The notes under the pieces are model-generated. The model ran no database searches, was not told the origin of the DNA, and saw nothing but the letters and a program-made list of their open reading frames with translations. From Vibrio sp. AND4 (GTDB lineage Bacteria; Pseudomonadota; Gammaproteobacteria; Enterobacterales; Vibrionaceae), in NCBI RefSeq assembly GCF_000171815.1, contig NZ_ABGR01000008.1:62001-126000 (forward strand): a DNA stretch of 64,000 nucleotides. Reading direction: 5' to 3'. Below, piece by piece: positions 50,270 to 58,879 of the stretch. The translations under genes were made by a program, and so were the position numbers. Each line of letters begins with the position of its first letter. Positions within the stretch are counted from its first letter, which is position 1.

Positions 50270-51079
50270 ATGCGTGAACTCGATACCCCGGCATCTGACA
50301 GCTACAACCAACGTTTTGGTGGCACTCGTCGCCTCTACGGGAACAGTGAGGTCGAAATCCTTCGTGCTGCACACGTGTGTGTGATTGGTATTGGTGGTGT
50401 GGGTTCATGGGCTGTAGAGGCTCTTGCACGTACCGGTGTTGGCGAGCTGACGCTTATCGATATGGATGACGTGTGCGTGACCAATATTAACCGCCAAATT
50501 CATGCGATGACAGGCACGGTAGGTCAGAGCAAAATTGAAGTGATGGCAGAGCGCGTCAAGCTGATTAACCCAGAATGTAAGGTGAATCTCATTGACGACT
50601 TTATCACGCCAGACAATCAAGACCAGTACTTGAGTAAAAAATTCGATTACGTGTTGGATGCGATCGATAGCGTTAAAGCCAAAGCGTCTCTGTTAGCTTA
50701 CTGTCGTAGCAATAAGATCAAGGTGATCACCACAGGTGGTGCTGGCGGTCAGATCGATCCAACTCAAATCATGGTGGCGGATTTGACCAAGACTATCCAA
50801 GATCCACTGGCAAAGAAGATTAAAGATACCTTACGTCGTCATCATAACTTCCCAAAAAATCCGGCGCGTAAGTTTGGTATCGATTGTGTTTTCTCTACAG
50901 AGCAGTTGAAATACCCACAGGCTGATGGTTCGGTATGTGGTGTGAAATCGACAGCGGAAGGCCCAAAACGTATGGATTGTGCGAGTGGCTTTGGTGCGGC
51001 GACGGTTGTCACTGCTACCTTCGGCTTTGTTGCGGTATCTCGCATCGTTGAAAAGCTGATTCAAAAGCACAAAAAATAA
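50270..51079 (+). CDS. tcdA: tRNA threonylcarbamoyladenosine dehydratase
   Basis: TcdA (CsdL) dehydrates t6A37 of tRNA to cyclic ct6A, using ATP. The 269-residue E1-like enzyme has the nucleotide-binding VIGIGGVGSWAVEALAR (about 38-54), DMDDVCVTNINRQ, and the GVKSTAEGPKRMDCASG segment. The next gene, csdE, is 21 bases downstream. In E. coli TcdA works with the sulfur-transfer pair CsdA-CsdE, and all three are present here, with csdA convergent. Confidence 0.95.
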   Translation: MRELDTPASDSYNQRFGGTRRLYGNSEVEILRAAHVCVIGIGGVGSWAVEALARTGVGELTLIDMDDVCVTNINRQIHAMTGTVGQSKIEVMAERVKLINPECKVNLIDDFITPDNQDQYLSKKFDYVLDAIDSVKAKASLLAYCRSNKIKVITTGGAGGQIDPTQIMVADLTKTIQDPLAKKIKDTLRRHHNFPKNPARKFGIDCVFSTEQLKYPQADGSVCGVKSTAEGPKRMDCASGFGAATVVTATFGFVAVSRIVEKLIQKHKK

Positions 51080-51100
51080 TTCAGAGAAGAGAGCGTACTA

Positions 51101-51529
51101 ATGACTGATTTTCCGGTTTCGCCGTTTGGCTCCGATATCACCAGTGAAGATATCGCCGCAATCATGCAGCAACTCAAAGGTTGGGAAGATCGTTACCGTC
51201 AGGTGATTCAATGGGGTAAAAAATTGCCTCAAATGCCTGAAGAACTCAAAGCAGAGCAAGTGACCGTTTCTGGCTGTGAAAGCCTAGTATGGTTGGTGAG
51301 CAAAGAGCAAGAAGGCGTATGGCACTTCTGCGCTGATTCTGATGCGCGAATCGTACGTGGTCTGATTGCCTTGGTGATGGCCGCTTACGACGGCAAAACG
51401 GCAGAGCATATTCAAACGTTTGATATTGATGCTTACTTTGAGAAGCTGGGTTTAATTGCTCATCTAAGCCCATCGCGTGGCAACGGTTTAAAAGCGATTG
51501 TTGAGCAGATCAAAACACAGGCTCAGTAA
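51101..51529 (+). CDS. csdE: CsdE, SufE-like sulfur acceptor
   Basis: CsdE accepts sulfur from the cysteine desulfurase CsdA and stimulates it. The 142-residue SufE-family protein carries its catalytic cysteine at about residue 59 in VSGCESLVWL. GWEDRYRQVIQWGKKLP (about 27-43) is the conserved family N-terminal segment. It follows tcdA with its own AGAAGAGAG ribosome site. csdA converges on it across a shared terminator. Confidence 0.94.
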   Translation: MTDFPVSPFGSDITSEDIAAIMQQLKGWEDRYRQVIQWGKKLPQMPEELKAEQVTVSGCESLVWLVSKEQEGVWHFCADSDARIVRGLIALVMAAYDGKTAEHIQTFDIDAYFEKLGLIAHLSPSRGNGLKAIVEQIKTQAQ

Positions 51530-51570
51530 TTGCGATTAGTTAACACCGCATAAAGAACAAAACAAAGAAA

Positions 51571-51601
51571 GGGTTGAAGCCAAATGGTTTCAACCCTTCT
51601 T
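51571..51601. terminator. Bidirectional terminator between csdE and csdA
   Basis: GGGTTGAAGCC and GGTTTCAACCC pair over 11 bp with loop AAAT. AAAGAAA lies to the left and TTCTTCT to the right. Confidence 0.85.
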
Positions 51602-51627
51602 CTATATATACAGTTATATCTTGATTG

Positions 51628-52839
51628 TTAAAGCATATCGACTGCTTTCTTGACGGCTGCAATCAGCTTCTCAACATCTTCTAACGTATTGTAGATACCA
51701 AAGGAAACGCGCACCGTACCTTTGACCTTGAGCGCATTCATCAGAGGGTGAGCACAGTGGTGCCCTGCGCGAACGGCGATACCTTGCTGGTCTAGCAATG
51801 TGGCTATGTCTTGGTGATGAACACCATCCATCACGAACGTAAGTACTGAAGCATTCGGCTGATAACCAAGAATTTGAATGTCATCCAATTGACTTAATGC
51901 TTGGTATGTTTTGTCCTGCAAAAAATGCAGATGCGCTTCTACTGCGGTTTGGTCAAAGCTTTGATACCAATCGATGGCTTTCGCCAGAGCAATCGCGCCA
52001 GCGACATTTGGTGTCCCCGCTTCAAACTTACCTGGTAATGCAGAAAAGGTGGTTTTCTCGAACGAGACTCTCTCTACCATCTTGCCGCCGCCGTGCCAGG
52101 GGGGCATCGTCTCTAAAAGTTCAAGTTTGCCATACAGTACGCCAATTCCAGCGGGGGCATACAGCTTGTGACCAGAGAAGACATAAAAGTCGACATCGAG
52201 ATCTGCCAAGTTCAACTGCTCATGAACAATACCTTGCGCTCCATCGACAACAACAACTGCGCCCACCGCATGCACCATGGCGATGATTTCCTCGATAGGC
52301 TGACGAGAGCCTGTCACATTGGTGATTTGTGCGCATGCCACAATCTTACAGCGCTCCGAAAGCAGAGTTTCAAACGCATCGATATCGAACTGACAATCGG
52401 CAGTCATCGGCACTTTCACGACCGTTGCCCCAGTTTGTTCGGCGACGATTTGCCAAGGCACAATGTTCGCGTGATGTTCCATTTCGCTGATCAGGATTTC
52501 ATCACCCGCTTGGAGAACGCTTCGAGCATAAGTTTGAGCGATTAAGTTCAGTGCCTCAGTCGCACCACGAGTCCAAATAACTTCTTTTGAACTGCTCGCG
52601 CCAATGAATTTCGCAACGGTTTCACGAGCGGCTTCAAATTGACTGGTGGCGTTGGCTGTTAGGCTATGGCTGCCTCGGTGCACGTTAGCATTTTGTGCAC
52701 TGTAGTAGTGGCTAATTACATCGATAACACACTGGGGTTTCTGCGTTGTCGCGGCGCTATCAAGGTAAACCAAAGGCGATTGGTTGACGTCTTGGTTTAG
52801 AGCAGGAAACTGCTGACGAACGGTGTTTGCGTTAAACAT
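51628..52839 (-). CDS. csdA: Cysteine desulfurase CsdA
   Basis: CsdA removes sulfur from cysteine (or selenium from selenocysteine) via an enzyme persulfide. The 403-residue class V aminotransferase-fold protein has the PLP lysine in VFSGHKLYAPAGIG (about residue 224) and the catalytic cysteine in RAGHHCAHPL (about residue 362). LDSAATTQKP near residue 26 is typical of SufS/CsdA group II enzymes. It is translated last of panE-yajL-csdA, its ATG sharing one base with the yajL stop (TAATG). Confidence 0.95.
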   Translation of the reverse strand: MFNANTVRQQFPALNQDVNQSPLVYLDSAATTQKPQCVIDVISHYYSAQNANVHRGSHSLTANATSQFEAARETVAKFIGASSSKEVIWTRGATEALNLIAQTYARSVLQAGDEILISEMEHHANIVPWQIVAEQTGATVVKVPMTADCQFDIDAFETLLSERCKIVACAQITNVTGSRQPIEEIIAMVHAVGAVVVVDGAQGIVHEQLNLADLDVDFYVFSGHKLYAPAGIGVLYGKLELLETMPPWHGGGKMVERVSFEKTTFSALPGKFEAGTPNVAGAIALAKAIDWYQSFDQTAVEAHLHFLQDKTYQALSQLDDIQILGYQPNASVLTFVMDGVHHQDIATLLDQQGIAVRAGHHCAHPLMNALKVKGTVRVSFGIYNTLEDVEKLIAAVKKAVDML

Positions 52840-53438
52840 TACTTTTCACCAAATTCGTGATAGTGCAAGGTTGGAATGGTGACTAATGGCTCCGCTACCG
52901 CCCACCCATGCTGTTTACCGGAGAGTTTGATAATGATTTCCATGGCGAACTCCAGTGCGCTTCCCGGTCCTTGGCTCGTGATCAAGTTGTGGTTTACGTC
53001 TATGGTGACACGTTTGGCGCGCCATTTGTTCTCGGGAATATGTGATTGGAAGCTTGGGTGGCATGTCATTAATGCTTGCGGGAACAGATTGTGGTGCTGC
53101 AGGACCAAAGCGGGGGCTGCGCAAATAGCCGCAACCAGCTTACCTTCATAGGTGTGCTGCTTCAGCATTTCAATCATAACGGTGCTATCACGCAGGGTTT
53201 CTGCCCCCCCAACTCCGCCAGGCAGAACAATTGCATCAAACTCATCGTCAGCGATATCAACCAATCGACAATCCGCTGTTAGCGTCACGCCACGAGAGGC
53301 TTTCATGGTGAGTGCACCATCGAAATCTGCACTTGCTACTGTAACGTCATAGCCCGCGCGAACCATTAAGTCGATAACGGTGACCGCTTCTAGCTCTTCT
53401 GTGCCCGTCGCTATGGGGACTAAGATTTTTTTGTTCAT
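52839..53438 (-). CDS. yajL: YajL/DJ-1 family protein
   Basis: YajL is the bacterial DJ-1 homologue, reported to protect proteins from oxidative and carbonyl stress (chaperone or deglycase; mechanism debated). The 199-residue protein has the nucleophile-elbow cysteine in VAAICAAPALVL (about residue 105) and the conserved glutamate in TGTEELEAV (about 15). PGGVGGAETLR near 74 is typical. Its ATG overlaps the panE stop and its stop overlaps the csdA start, both as TAATG, so the three genes are one tightly coupled operon. Confidence 0.93.
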   Translation of the reverse strand: MNKKILVPIATGTEELEAVTVIDLMVRAGYDVTVASADFDGALTMKASRGVTLTADCRLVDIADDEFDAIVLPGGVGGAETLRDSTVMIEMLKQHTYEGKLVAAICAAPALVLQHHNLFPQALMTCHPSFQSHIPENKWRAKRVTIDVNHNLITSQGPGSALEFAMEIIIKLSGKQHGWAVAEPLVTIPTLHYHEFGEK

Positions 53439-54325
53439 TATTCTGTCCAGCTTTGTTCAATCTGTTTGATACGTTGATAGAGTTTGGCATTCTCTGGCGT
53501 ACTAATTTGATGTTTTTCGGCGGTTTGCAGTAGATAGCCAGTAATAAAGTCTATTTCGGTGCGGCGTTGGTGAAAAACATCCTGTCTCATAGAAGAGTAG
53601 TTGGCGGCAGTTGCGTTAACCACTTGCGTGATGGTGGCGTGAAGCGAGAAAAAGTCGACCTCTAGCCCCTCTTGATTCATGACCGCCACCAACTCACGAA
53701 TGATGTTAGTTAACTGAGTGGCAAACTTCGCAGCGGCAAGCTCACCATTGTTACATTGATGAATGGCGGTCAGGGGGTTGATAGCACAATTGATCGCAAG
53801 CTTGGTCCACAGCGCGGCGTTGATGTTTGGGTTCCAATTTACCTCAGGCAAAGCGTGATTCATGACTTCTGCTAAGAAGCCACATTGAGCGCCTTTGAGA
53901 TTGAAGCCTCCTAACTGCGTTTGTCCTTGGCCAGTGTGCAGCACCTGCCCTTTATTGGGCTTGTAAGCGCCGTGTGTTGTTGTGGCAACGATTAATGGGT
54001 TATCAGCCAGTTTTGCTTCAATGAGCGATGCGGTTCCCATCCCGTTGTGCATTAACATCACGATGGTGTCTTCGTTGATGTAGGGAAGAAGAGGCTCAAT
54101 AGCGGTTTCAACCTGCCATGCTTTTACCGTCACGACAATTAGGTCTGCGTTCTGCACAGAAGGGAGGTGCCGATTAGCAAAGTTAATCGCAGGGCTGTCA
54201 TCGAGTTGGAGTTGCTGCTTACTCTCATAGCTTCTTCCCCATAAGGAGACATTGTGCCCAGCAAGTTTGAATTTGGTTGCCCAGAGTGAGCCGATGGCTC
54301 CAGGCCCAAGGATGAGAATATTCAC
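53438..54325 (-). CDS. panE: 2-dehydropantoate 2-reductase (ketopantoate reductase)
   Basis: PanE reduces ketopantoate to pantoate with NADPH in coenzyme A synthesis. The 295-residue protein has the nucleotide-binding ILGPGAIGSLWATKF near the N-terminus, the VTVKAWQV segment, and the catalytic lysine in ALWTKLAINCAINPLTA (about 170-186). I set the start at GTG 54325, giving MNILILGPG as in E. coli; TTG at 54328 would add one residue. It is the first gene of panE-yajL-csdA. Confidence 0.94.
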   Translation of the reverse strand: MNILILGPGAIGSLWATKFKLAGHNVSLWGRSYESKQQLQLDDSPAINFANRHLPSVQNADLIVVTVKAWQVETAIEPLLPYINEDTIVMLMHNGMGTASLIEAKLADNPLIVATTTHGAYKPNKGQVLHTGQGQTQLGGFNLKGAQCGFLAEVMNHALPEVNWNPNINAALWTKLAINCAINPLTAIHQCNNGELAAAKFATQLTNIIRELVAVMNQEGLEVDFFSLHATITQVVNATAANYSSMRQDVFHQRRTEIDFITGYLLQTAEKHQISTPENAKLYQRIKQIEQSWTE

Positions 54326-54385
54326 CAAACGCTCTCATTAAAAAGGTTTGCTGCAAGGATAATGAGGGAAAAAAGGAAAGCAAAT

Positions 54386-54413
54386 AAAAATGGCGCCAAC
54401 AGGCGCCATTTTT
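54386..54413. terminator. Bidirectional terminator between panE upstream region and ompK
   Basis: TGGCGCC and GGCGCCA form a perfect stem with loop AACA, flanked by AAAAA and TTTTT. It mainly serves ompK on the minus strand. Confidence 0.88.
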
Positions 54414-54432
54414 GAGGAACTTATCGGTTCGA

Positions 54433-55254
54433 TTAGAACTTGTAAGTTACAGATAGGTAGTGTGCTACGCCAGAAGAGTCAACAGTTTGAGTCCATGGAA
54501 GTGCTTTACCATCTTCAAAGCCGTAAACATCTTTATAAAGTTTTAGGCCGTAACCCACTGCGAAACGATCAGAGTGCCAGTAGATACCGTTAAACATCGC
54601 ACCACCGTTTGAGGTGTTGGTGTTGAACTTGTTGCCTTGTTTGTCTTCCATACCAAATTGGTAATCGATGTAACCTTGGTAAGAAATGAATGACCCGTTC
54701 TCGAAGAAGTAGAAAGGTTTAAACCAGTTAGTAGATACTTGGAAACCGTTCCAGTCTTTGTTGTTGCCGTAGTATGAACCGTATAGGTTTAGACCAACTT
54801 TACCCAACCAAGGCACCATTACATCAGAACCTAGACCAATTTTTTGGTTATTTACGCCTGAGTTTCCACCCCATTCCATTAGTGTTGCAACGTATAGCTC
54901 TTGAACTGGACCGAAAGACAGGTCTTTACCAGTTAATGCGTCAAGAGACATACGTGGTGCGAACTTCATAAAGATTTTTTCAGCACCAGCTTTGTCGCTA
55001 CCTGGGTCAGAAGCCAGGTTAAATACATCCACGTAACCGTATAGATCGAAGATACCAGAGCGGCCGCCGAATTCCATCTCTAGGTAATCGTGGCTAGATT
55101 CTGGGCCTGCACCTTTCTCATCGAATGCACCCATTAGGTTGAATTGCATCCACTTGTAATCGTTTTTGTGGATATCGCCGTCTGAGTAGTCAGCCGCCAT
55201 TACAGGTGCTGAAGATGCCGCTAGAAGGCTAAGAGCTAAAAGTGATTTACGCAT
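54433..55254 (-). CDS. ompK: OmpK, Tsx-family nucleoside-specific outer-membrane channel
   Basis: OmpK is a vibrio outer-membrane protein of the Tsx nucleoside-channel family and the known receptor of vibriophage KVP40. The 273-residue protein has a signal peptide (MRKSLLALSLLAASSAPVMA, residues 1-20). Barrel strands follow (KWMQFNLMGAFDEKG, DLYGYVDVFNLAS, GLNLYGSYYG), with a terminal phenylalanine (YLSVTYKF). I chose the ATG at 55254, which opens on the signal; an ATG eight codons upstream is less likely. It is a single gene. Confidence 0.93.
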   Translation of the reverse strand: MRKSLLALSLLAASSAPVMAADYSDGDIHKNDYKWMQFNLMGAFDEKGAGPESSHDYLEMEFGGRSGIFDLYGYVDVFNLASDPGSDKAGAEKIFMKFAPRMSLDALTGKDLSFGPVQELYVATLMEWGGNSGVNNQKIGLGSDVMVPWLGKVGLNLYGSYYGNNKDWNGFQVSTNWFKPFYFFENGSFISYQGYIDYQFGMEDKQGNKFNTNTSNGGAMFNGIYWHSDRFAVGYGLKLYKDVYGFEDGKALPWTQTVDSSGVAHYLSVTYKF

Positions 55255-55578
55255 AAGGGGACTCTCTATGTTTGTCATGATTCAGAACACGCAATCTTTG
55301 CTGCGCTTTCCGATTGGCGGGAATAATAGCGATAAAAATCTCAAATGAAAGTGATAAATGATGCAAAAATGAAGGATTTTTGTGATGAACTTCTCGAAGT
55401 TGGCTTATTTTACGGAACTTTCTATTTTTTTGCACTGATTTGCAGTAAATGTGTGATGTTCGTCGTTTGCGTAATCGTTTGTATAGCTTTTTAAGCCAGT
55501 CGATTAACCAACATAAATCGTTAGTGATCTGACCAATAAGCTATTCGTATCAGTTGGGGAACCAAAGAGGACGTTTGA
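55255..55578. other. ompK / LON-domain gene divergent region
   Basis: These 324 bases are AT-rich and contain the ompK promoter and, near 55525-55550, a candidate ECF promoter for the LON-DUF4397-sigma-ChrR run. No gene is visible. Confidence 0.5.
55525..55550 (+). promoter_or_regulatory. Candidate ECF (RpoE-ChrR type) promoter
   Basis: TGATCT is followed after 15 bases by CGTAT, close to the TGATC-type -35 box of RpoE-ChrR sigma factors. It lies 29 bases upstream of the LON-domain gene, first of the run that ends in rpoE-like and chrR genes. Autoregulation is common in this group. It is a resemblance only. Confidence 0.3.
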
Positions 55579-56175
55579 ATGAAAGAAGTCATGTTATTCC
55601 CATTAACCTCAGTCGTTTTACCCGAAGGTAAAATGAATCTGCGTATCTTTGAGCCACGTTACAAACGCATGGTGAAAGAATGCAGCTTACAAAATGCAGG
55701 TTTTGGCGTTTGTTTGGTCGGCAACGAAGGCGACCCGAAAGCCGCGGGAAACGTCTCGTCCATTGGCACTTTGGTGACTATCGTTGATTTTGAAATACTC
55801 AGTGACGGCCTACTTGGCATCACCGTTGTCGGTGAAAGACGCTTCGTTGTTAAACGAGTCAGAGCAGACTCCGATGGACTACGTCACGCGGAAATTGATT
55901 GGTTGGACAACTGGCAGGAGCCACGAACTCACCCAGATTTCCGTCACATCAGCTGTCAGCTTGCTCATGTATACGAACAATTTCCTCAACTAGGGACGCT
56001 CTATCAACATCGCTTTTACGATGACCCATCTTGGGTCGCTCAGAGATGGCTCGAACTCCTGCCGCTAGGCTGTGAGTTGTTTGAGCAATTGGTTGGAGCA
56101 GAGGATTGCCTTCCTGCGTTGCACTTTCTTAATGATGCCATAGAGGCCCCAATTCAAAGAGAGACTAGGATATGA
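55579..56175 (+). CDS. LON N-terminal-domain protein (ATP-independent Lon substrate-binding-like)
   Basis: A 198-residue protein consisting of the Lon protease substrate-binding domain alone, with no AAA or protease domain. It begins VMLFPLTSVVLPEGKMNLRIFEPRYKRMVKE, the typical start, and contains FGVCLVGNEGDPKAAGNVSSIGTLVTIVDFE. Such stand-alone proteins are widespread and mostly uncharacterised. It overlaps the DUF4397 gene by four bases (ATGA), so the two are translated together. An AGAGGACG ribosome site precedes the ATG. Confidence 0.88.
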   Translation: MKEVMLFPLTSVVLPEGKMNLRIFEPRYKRMVKECSLQNAGFGVCLVGNEGDPKAAGNVSSIGTLVTIVDFEILSDGLLGITVVGERRFVVKRVRADSDGLRHAEIDWLDNWQEPRTHPDFRHISCQLAHVYEQFPQLGTLYQHRFYDDPSWVAQRWLELLPLGCELFEQLVGAEDCLPALHFLNDAIEAPIQRETRI

Positions 56176-57530
56176 AAGGACTTACAAAAACCGCAGTAAC
56201 TTTAGTTGCTGTGCTAGGGATTGCTGCGTGCGGGTCAGACAGTGACTCGATTGAATATTCTAATTTGCAAGCGGTACATACTTCATCAGATGCGCCTCTT
56301 GCAAATGTACGGATTAACAATCAATCCGCACTTACTGGTGTTGATTATGGTATTGGGTCGGGTTACGTCAGGCTGCCTGCGGGAGAAAATTCAGTTCAGG
56401 TCGATGTCCAGTTGCCTGGCGGCGACGTTGCGACAGTTGTGGACAACACGACCCTTGATTTGGGCTCGGAGCTCAACTACACCGTCTTTGTTGTTGGTGA
56501 CGCTTCCGGCACACCAAACCCCGTTGAACCTCTGGTTGTAACTCGTAGTGCGACATCAATGGCAGACAGTACCAGTCTAGACGTTCAAGTTGTGCATGCC
56601 GCGTCTGGCGTTCCTGCTGTTGATTTGTATGTGACTGAGCCCGGTGCAACGCTCGCAGATTCGTCGCCAATATCTAATCTTGCTTACAAGGCCTCGACGG
56701 ACGTGCTCAATATTCCGGCGGGCGATTACCAAGTGCGATTGGCAGTCGGTGAAGAGGTCGCCTTTGATTCTGGGACCATTCCTTTACCCGCTAACGCAAA
56801 CCTGACCATAGCGGCCATCAAAACGGGGGATGAGAACAGCGCTTCGCCGGTGAAGCTAGTGGTGCTCGATGGCTCAGGTTCTTCTATAATTGAAGATGCA
56901 GCGAGTCAGGCTGAAGTACGTGTCGGTCATCTCGTTGATGGTGCTCCTGTCGTCGATGTTTATGTTAACGGCGCAGCATTCGATCCGTTAGCAGATCTCG
57001 CATTTAAAGAAATTCGTGGCTATCTGGGGCTTGCTCCACAAGCGTACAACATTGATGTGTTTGTTGATGGCACCACGACGGATCCGCTTATTGATGTTGA
57101 CGGCTTAGAAGTGAAGGGCGGTATGGACTACAGTGTTTACGCTGTCGGTGTTGTGGCTCCTGCCATCGCGATTGAACCGCTTGTGGTCGAAGATATGCGC
57201 CGAGCCGTCGCGACAAGCGCAACACTTAACATAACCCATGCAGCTGCCAATCCCGTTGCGGAAAAAGTGGATATTTATCTCACCGCGAGTACAGGTATTG
57301 ATGGAAGTGATCCAGCCATAGCCAATTTCGCGTACAAAGATAGTGTTCAAGGAATTTATGTAGCGGACGGCGATTATTATGTGACGGTAACGGTAGCCGG
57401 AGACCCAACGACTGTGGCAATAGATTCAGCGCCCGTTACGTTAACCAACGGTGTCGTATATCAAGTTGTTGCTATCGACGATGGTAACAGTGGTGGTTTC
57501 AATCTGCTCGTTGATGACATCACGGACTAG
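56172..57530 (+). CDS. DUF4397 repeat lipoprotein
   Basis: A 452-residue predicted lipoprotein. The signal peptide ends at IAAC, lipidated on Cys20. Four similar units of about 105 residues follow. Their first strands are AVHTSSDAPLANVRI (about 34), VVHAASGVPAVDLYV (about 139), VGHLVDGAPVVDVYV (about 250) and ITHAAANPVAEKVDIYL (about 353). This is the DUF4397 beta-sandwich pattern; the function is unknown. No acceptor for sorting to the inner membrane (Asp at +2) is seen, as the next residue is Gly. It is translated with the LON-domain gene and followed by the sigma factor 44 bases on. Confidence 0.88.
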   Translation: MKGLTKTAVTLVAVLGIAACGSDSDSIEYSNLQAVHTSSDAPLANVRINNQSALTGVDYGIGSGYVRLPAGENSVQVDVQLPGGDVATVVDNTTLDLGSELNYTVFVVGDASGTPNPVEPLVVTRSATSMADSTSLDVQVVHAASGVPAVDLYVTEPGATLADSSPISNLAYKASTDVLNIPAGDYQVRLAVGEEVAFDSGTIPLPANANLTIAAIKTGDENSASPVKLVVLDGSGSSIIEDAASQAEVRVGHLVDGAPVVDVYVNGAAFDPLADLAFKEIRGYLGLAPQAYNIDVFVDGTTTDPLIDVDGLEVKGGMDYSVYAVGVVAPAIAIEPLVVEDMRRAVATSATLNITHAAANPVAEKVDIYLTASTGIDGSDPAIANFAYKDSVQGIYVADGDYYVTVTVAGDPTTVAIDSAPVTLTNGVVYQVVAIDDGNSGGFNLLVDDITD

Positions 57531-57574
57531 GATGAAAGGGAGGGGGAGGCCTCTCCCAGCAATTAAGGCTGATT

Positions 57575-58159
57575 ATGATGAGTGAAAGCCCACAAAAACT
57601 CGGGCGAAGTGAATGGAATGATTACATGAACAAGGTGAAGGCTCGTGACAAAGACGCTTTTGCCTTCGTGTTCCGTTTCTATGCACCAAAGCTTAAACAG
57701 TTCGCTTACAAACATGTAGGCAATGAGCAGGTCGCAATGGAGATGGTACAGGAGACCATGGCAACGGTGTGGCAAAAAGCCCACTTATACGACGGTGCCA
57801 AAAGCGCGTTGTCGACATGGATATATACGATCATCCGGAACCTTTGCTTCGACCTTCTGAGAAAGCAGAAGGGGAAAGACTTACACATCCATTCTGATGA
57901 TATTTGGCCATCAGACTATTACCCGCCTGATCTAGTTGACCACTATTCGCCGGAACAAGACATGCTCAAAGATCAGGTTGTCAAATTCTTGGACATCCTT
58001 CCGAAAAATCAAAGGGAGGTCCTACAGGCGGTTTACTTGCAAGAGCTACCACATCAACAAGTAGCGGAATTGTTTGACATACCCTTGGGTACCGTAAAGT
58101 CTCGCTTGAGATTAGCGGTTGAAAAATTAAGGCACTCGATGCAAACGGAGCAGTTATGA
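57575..58159 (+). CDS. ECF sigma factor, RpoE-ChrR (ECF11-like) type
   Basis: A 194-residue extracytoplasmic-function sigma factor. Sigma region 2 is visible in DAFAFVFRFYAPKLKQFAYKH and AMEMVQETMATVWQKAHLYDG (about 26-80), and region 4 in LPKNQREVLQAVYLQELPHQ and GTVKSRLRLAVEKLRH (about 133-190). The intervening LHIHSDDIWPSDYYPPD is typical of the group linked to ChrR. The ChrR gene overlaps it by four bases (ATGA), the standard arrangement. In Rhodobacter the homologous pair answers singlet oxygen; in this organism targets may include the upstream DUF4397 genes. Confidence 0.92.
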   Translation: MMSESPQKLGRSEWNDYMNKVKARDKDAFAFVFRFYAPKLKQFAYKHVGNEQVAMEMVQETMATVWQKAHLYDGAKSALSTWIYTIIRNLCFDLLRKQKGKDLHIHSDDIWPSDYYPPDLVDHYSPEQDMLKDQVVKFLDILPKNQREVLQAVYLQELPHQQVAELFDIPLGTVKSRLRLAVEKLRHSMQTEQL

Positions 58160-58818
58160 ACAAACACCCAGACAACATCCTGCTGGAGGCGTACGCTTCT
58201 GGTGGAATTGACGCAGTTTCTGGTCTGGTGGTAGCCACGCACTTAGAGACTTGCCCGAAATGCCGAGCGTACGTCAATGAGATCGAAGCTGAACAGGCGT
58301 CTTGCGCCGTCAGTGATATCACATGGGGATACAACGCCGACTTTGACACTATGCTCAACGATATCGTTACCCAGAAACCCAAATCAGACCCAGTGGTTAT
58401 AAACGACATTGCCGAAGTGGCTGTTGCAGGTAAGGATTTTAAATTGCCGAAAACTCTGAGTCGTTTTTCTGACCTCGTCGGCGAGTGGAAAAGTTACGGC
58501 GGCAAGGTATTCAGTGCCCAAATTGACTTCGGAGAGGATGCGCGAGTGAACCTGATGTACATCAGTGAAGATGTGCGCATACCGCAACACACTCATAAGG
58601 GATCTGAATCAACACTTGTTCTTCACGGCGGGTTCAGCGACGAGGATGGTCACTACGAAGTCGGGGACTTATTGGTGCGGGATGCGTCGGCAAGACATAG
58701 CCCATTCACTAAACCTGGCGAAGATTGCTTATGCTTGACGGTACTCACGGAGCCGATGATATTTACTCAAGGCGTTGCAAGAATATTCAACATGTTCGGC
58801 AAGGGTATGTACCCTTAA
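58156..58818 (+). CDS. chrR: ChrR-type zinc anti-sigma factor with cupin domain
   Basis: ChrR holds the ECF sigma factor inactive until photo-oxidative or peroxide stress. The 220-residue protein keeps both zinc sites of Rhodobacter ChrR. In the N-terminal domain these are H4, H29, C33 and C36 (HLETCPKC), with spacings equal to H6, H31, C35, C38 there. In the C-terminal cupin they are H145, H147, E151 (QHTHKGSE) and about H181 (ARHSPF), offset by four from H141, H143, E147, H177. Conservation of all eight ligands argues for a functional sensor. It is translated with the sigma gene. Confidence 0.92.
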   Translation: MNKHPDNILLEAYASGGIDAVSGLVVATHLETCPKCRAYVNEIEAEQASCAVSDITWGYNADFDTMLNDIVTQKPKSDPVVINDIAEVAVAGKDFKLPKTLSRFSDLVGEWKSYGGKVFSAQIDFGEDARVNLMYISEDVRIPQHTHKGSESTLVLHGGFSDEDGHYEVGDLLVRDASARHSPFTKPGEDCLCLTVLTEPMIFTQGVARIFNMFGKGMYP

Positions 58819-58845
58819 GGGCTTGCGAGCCGCTTAAGTAATGAG

Positions 58846-58871
58846 AAACCACCGCATGCGGTGGTTTTTTG
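58846..58871. terminator. Bidirectional terminator between chrR and ampG
   Basis: ACCACCGC and GCGGTGGT form a perfect stem with loop AT, preceded by AAA and followed by TTTTTTG on the plus strand. Confidence 0.88.
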
Positions 58872-58879
58872 TTTGTTTG

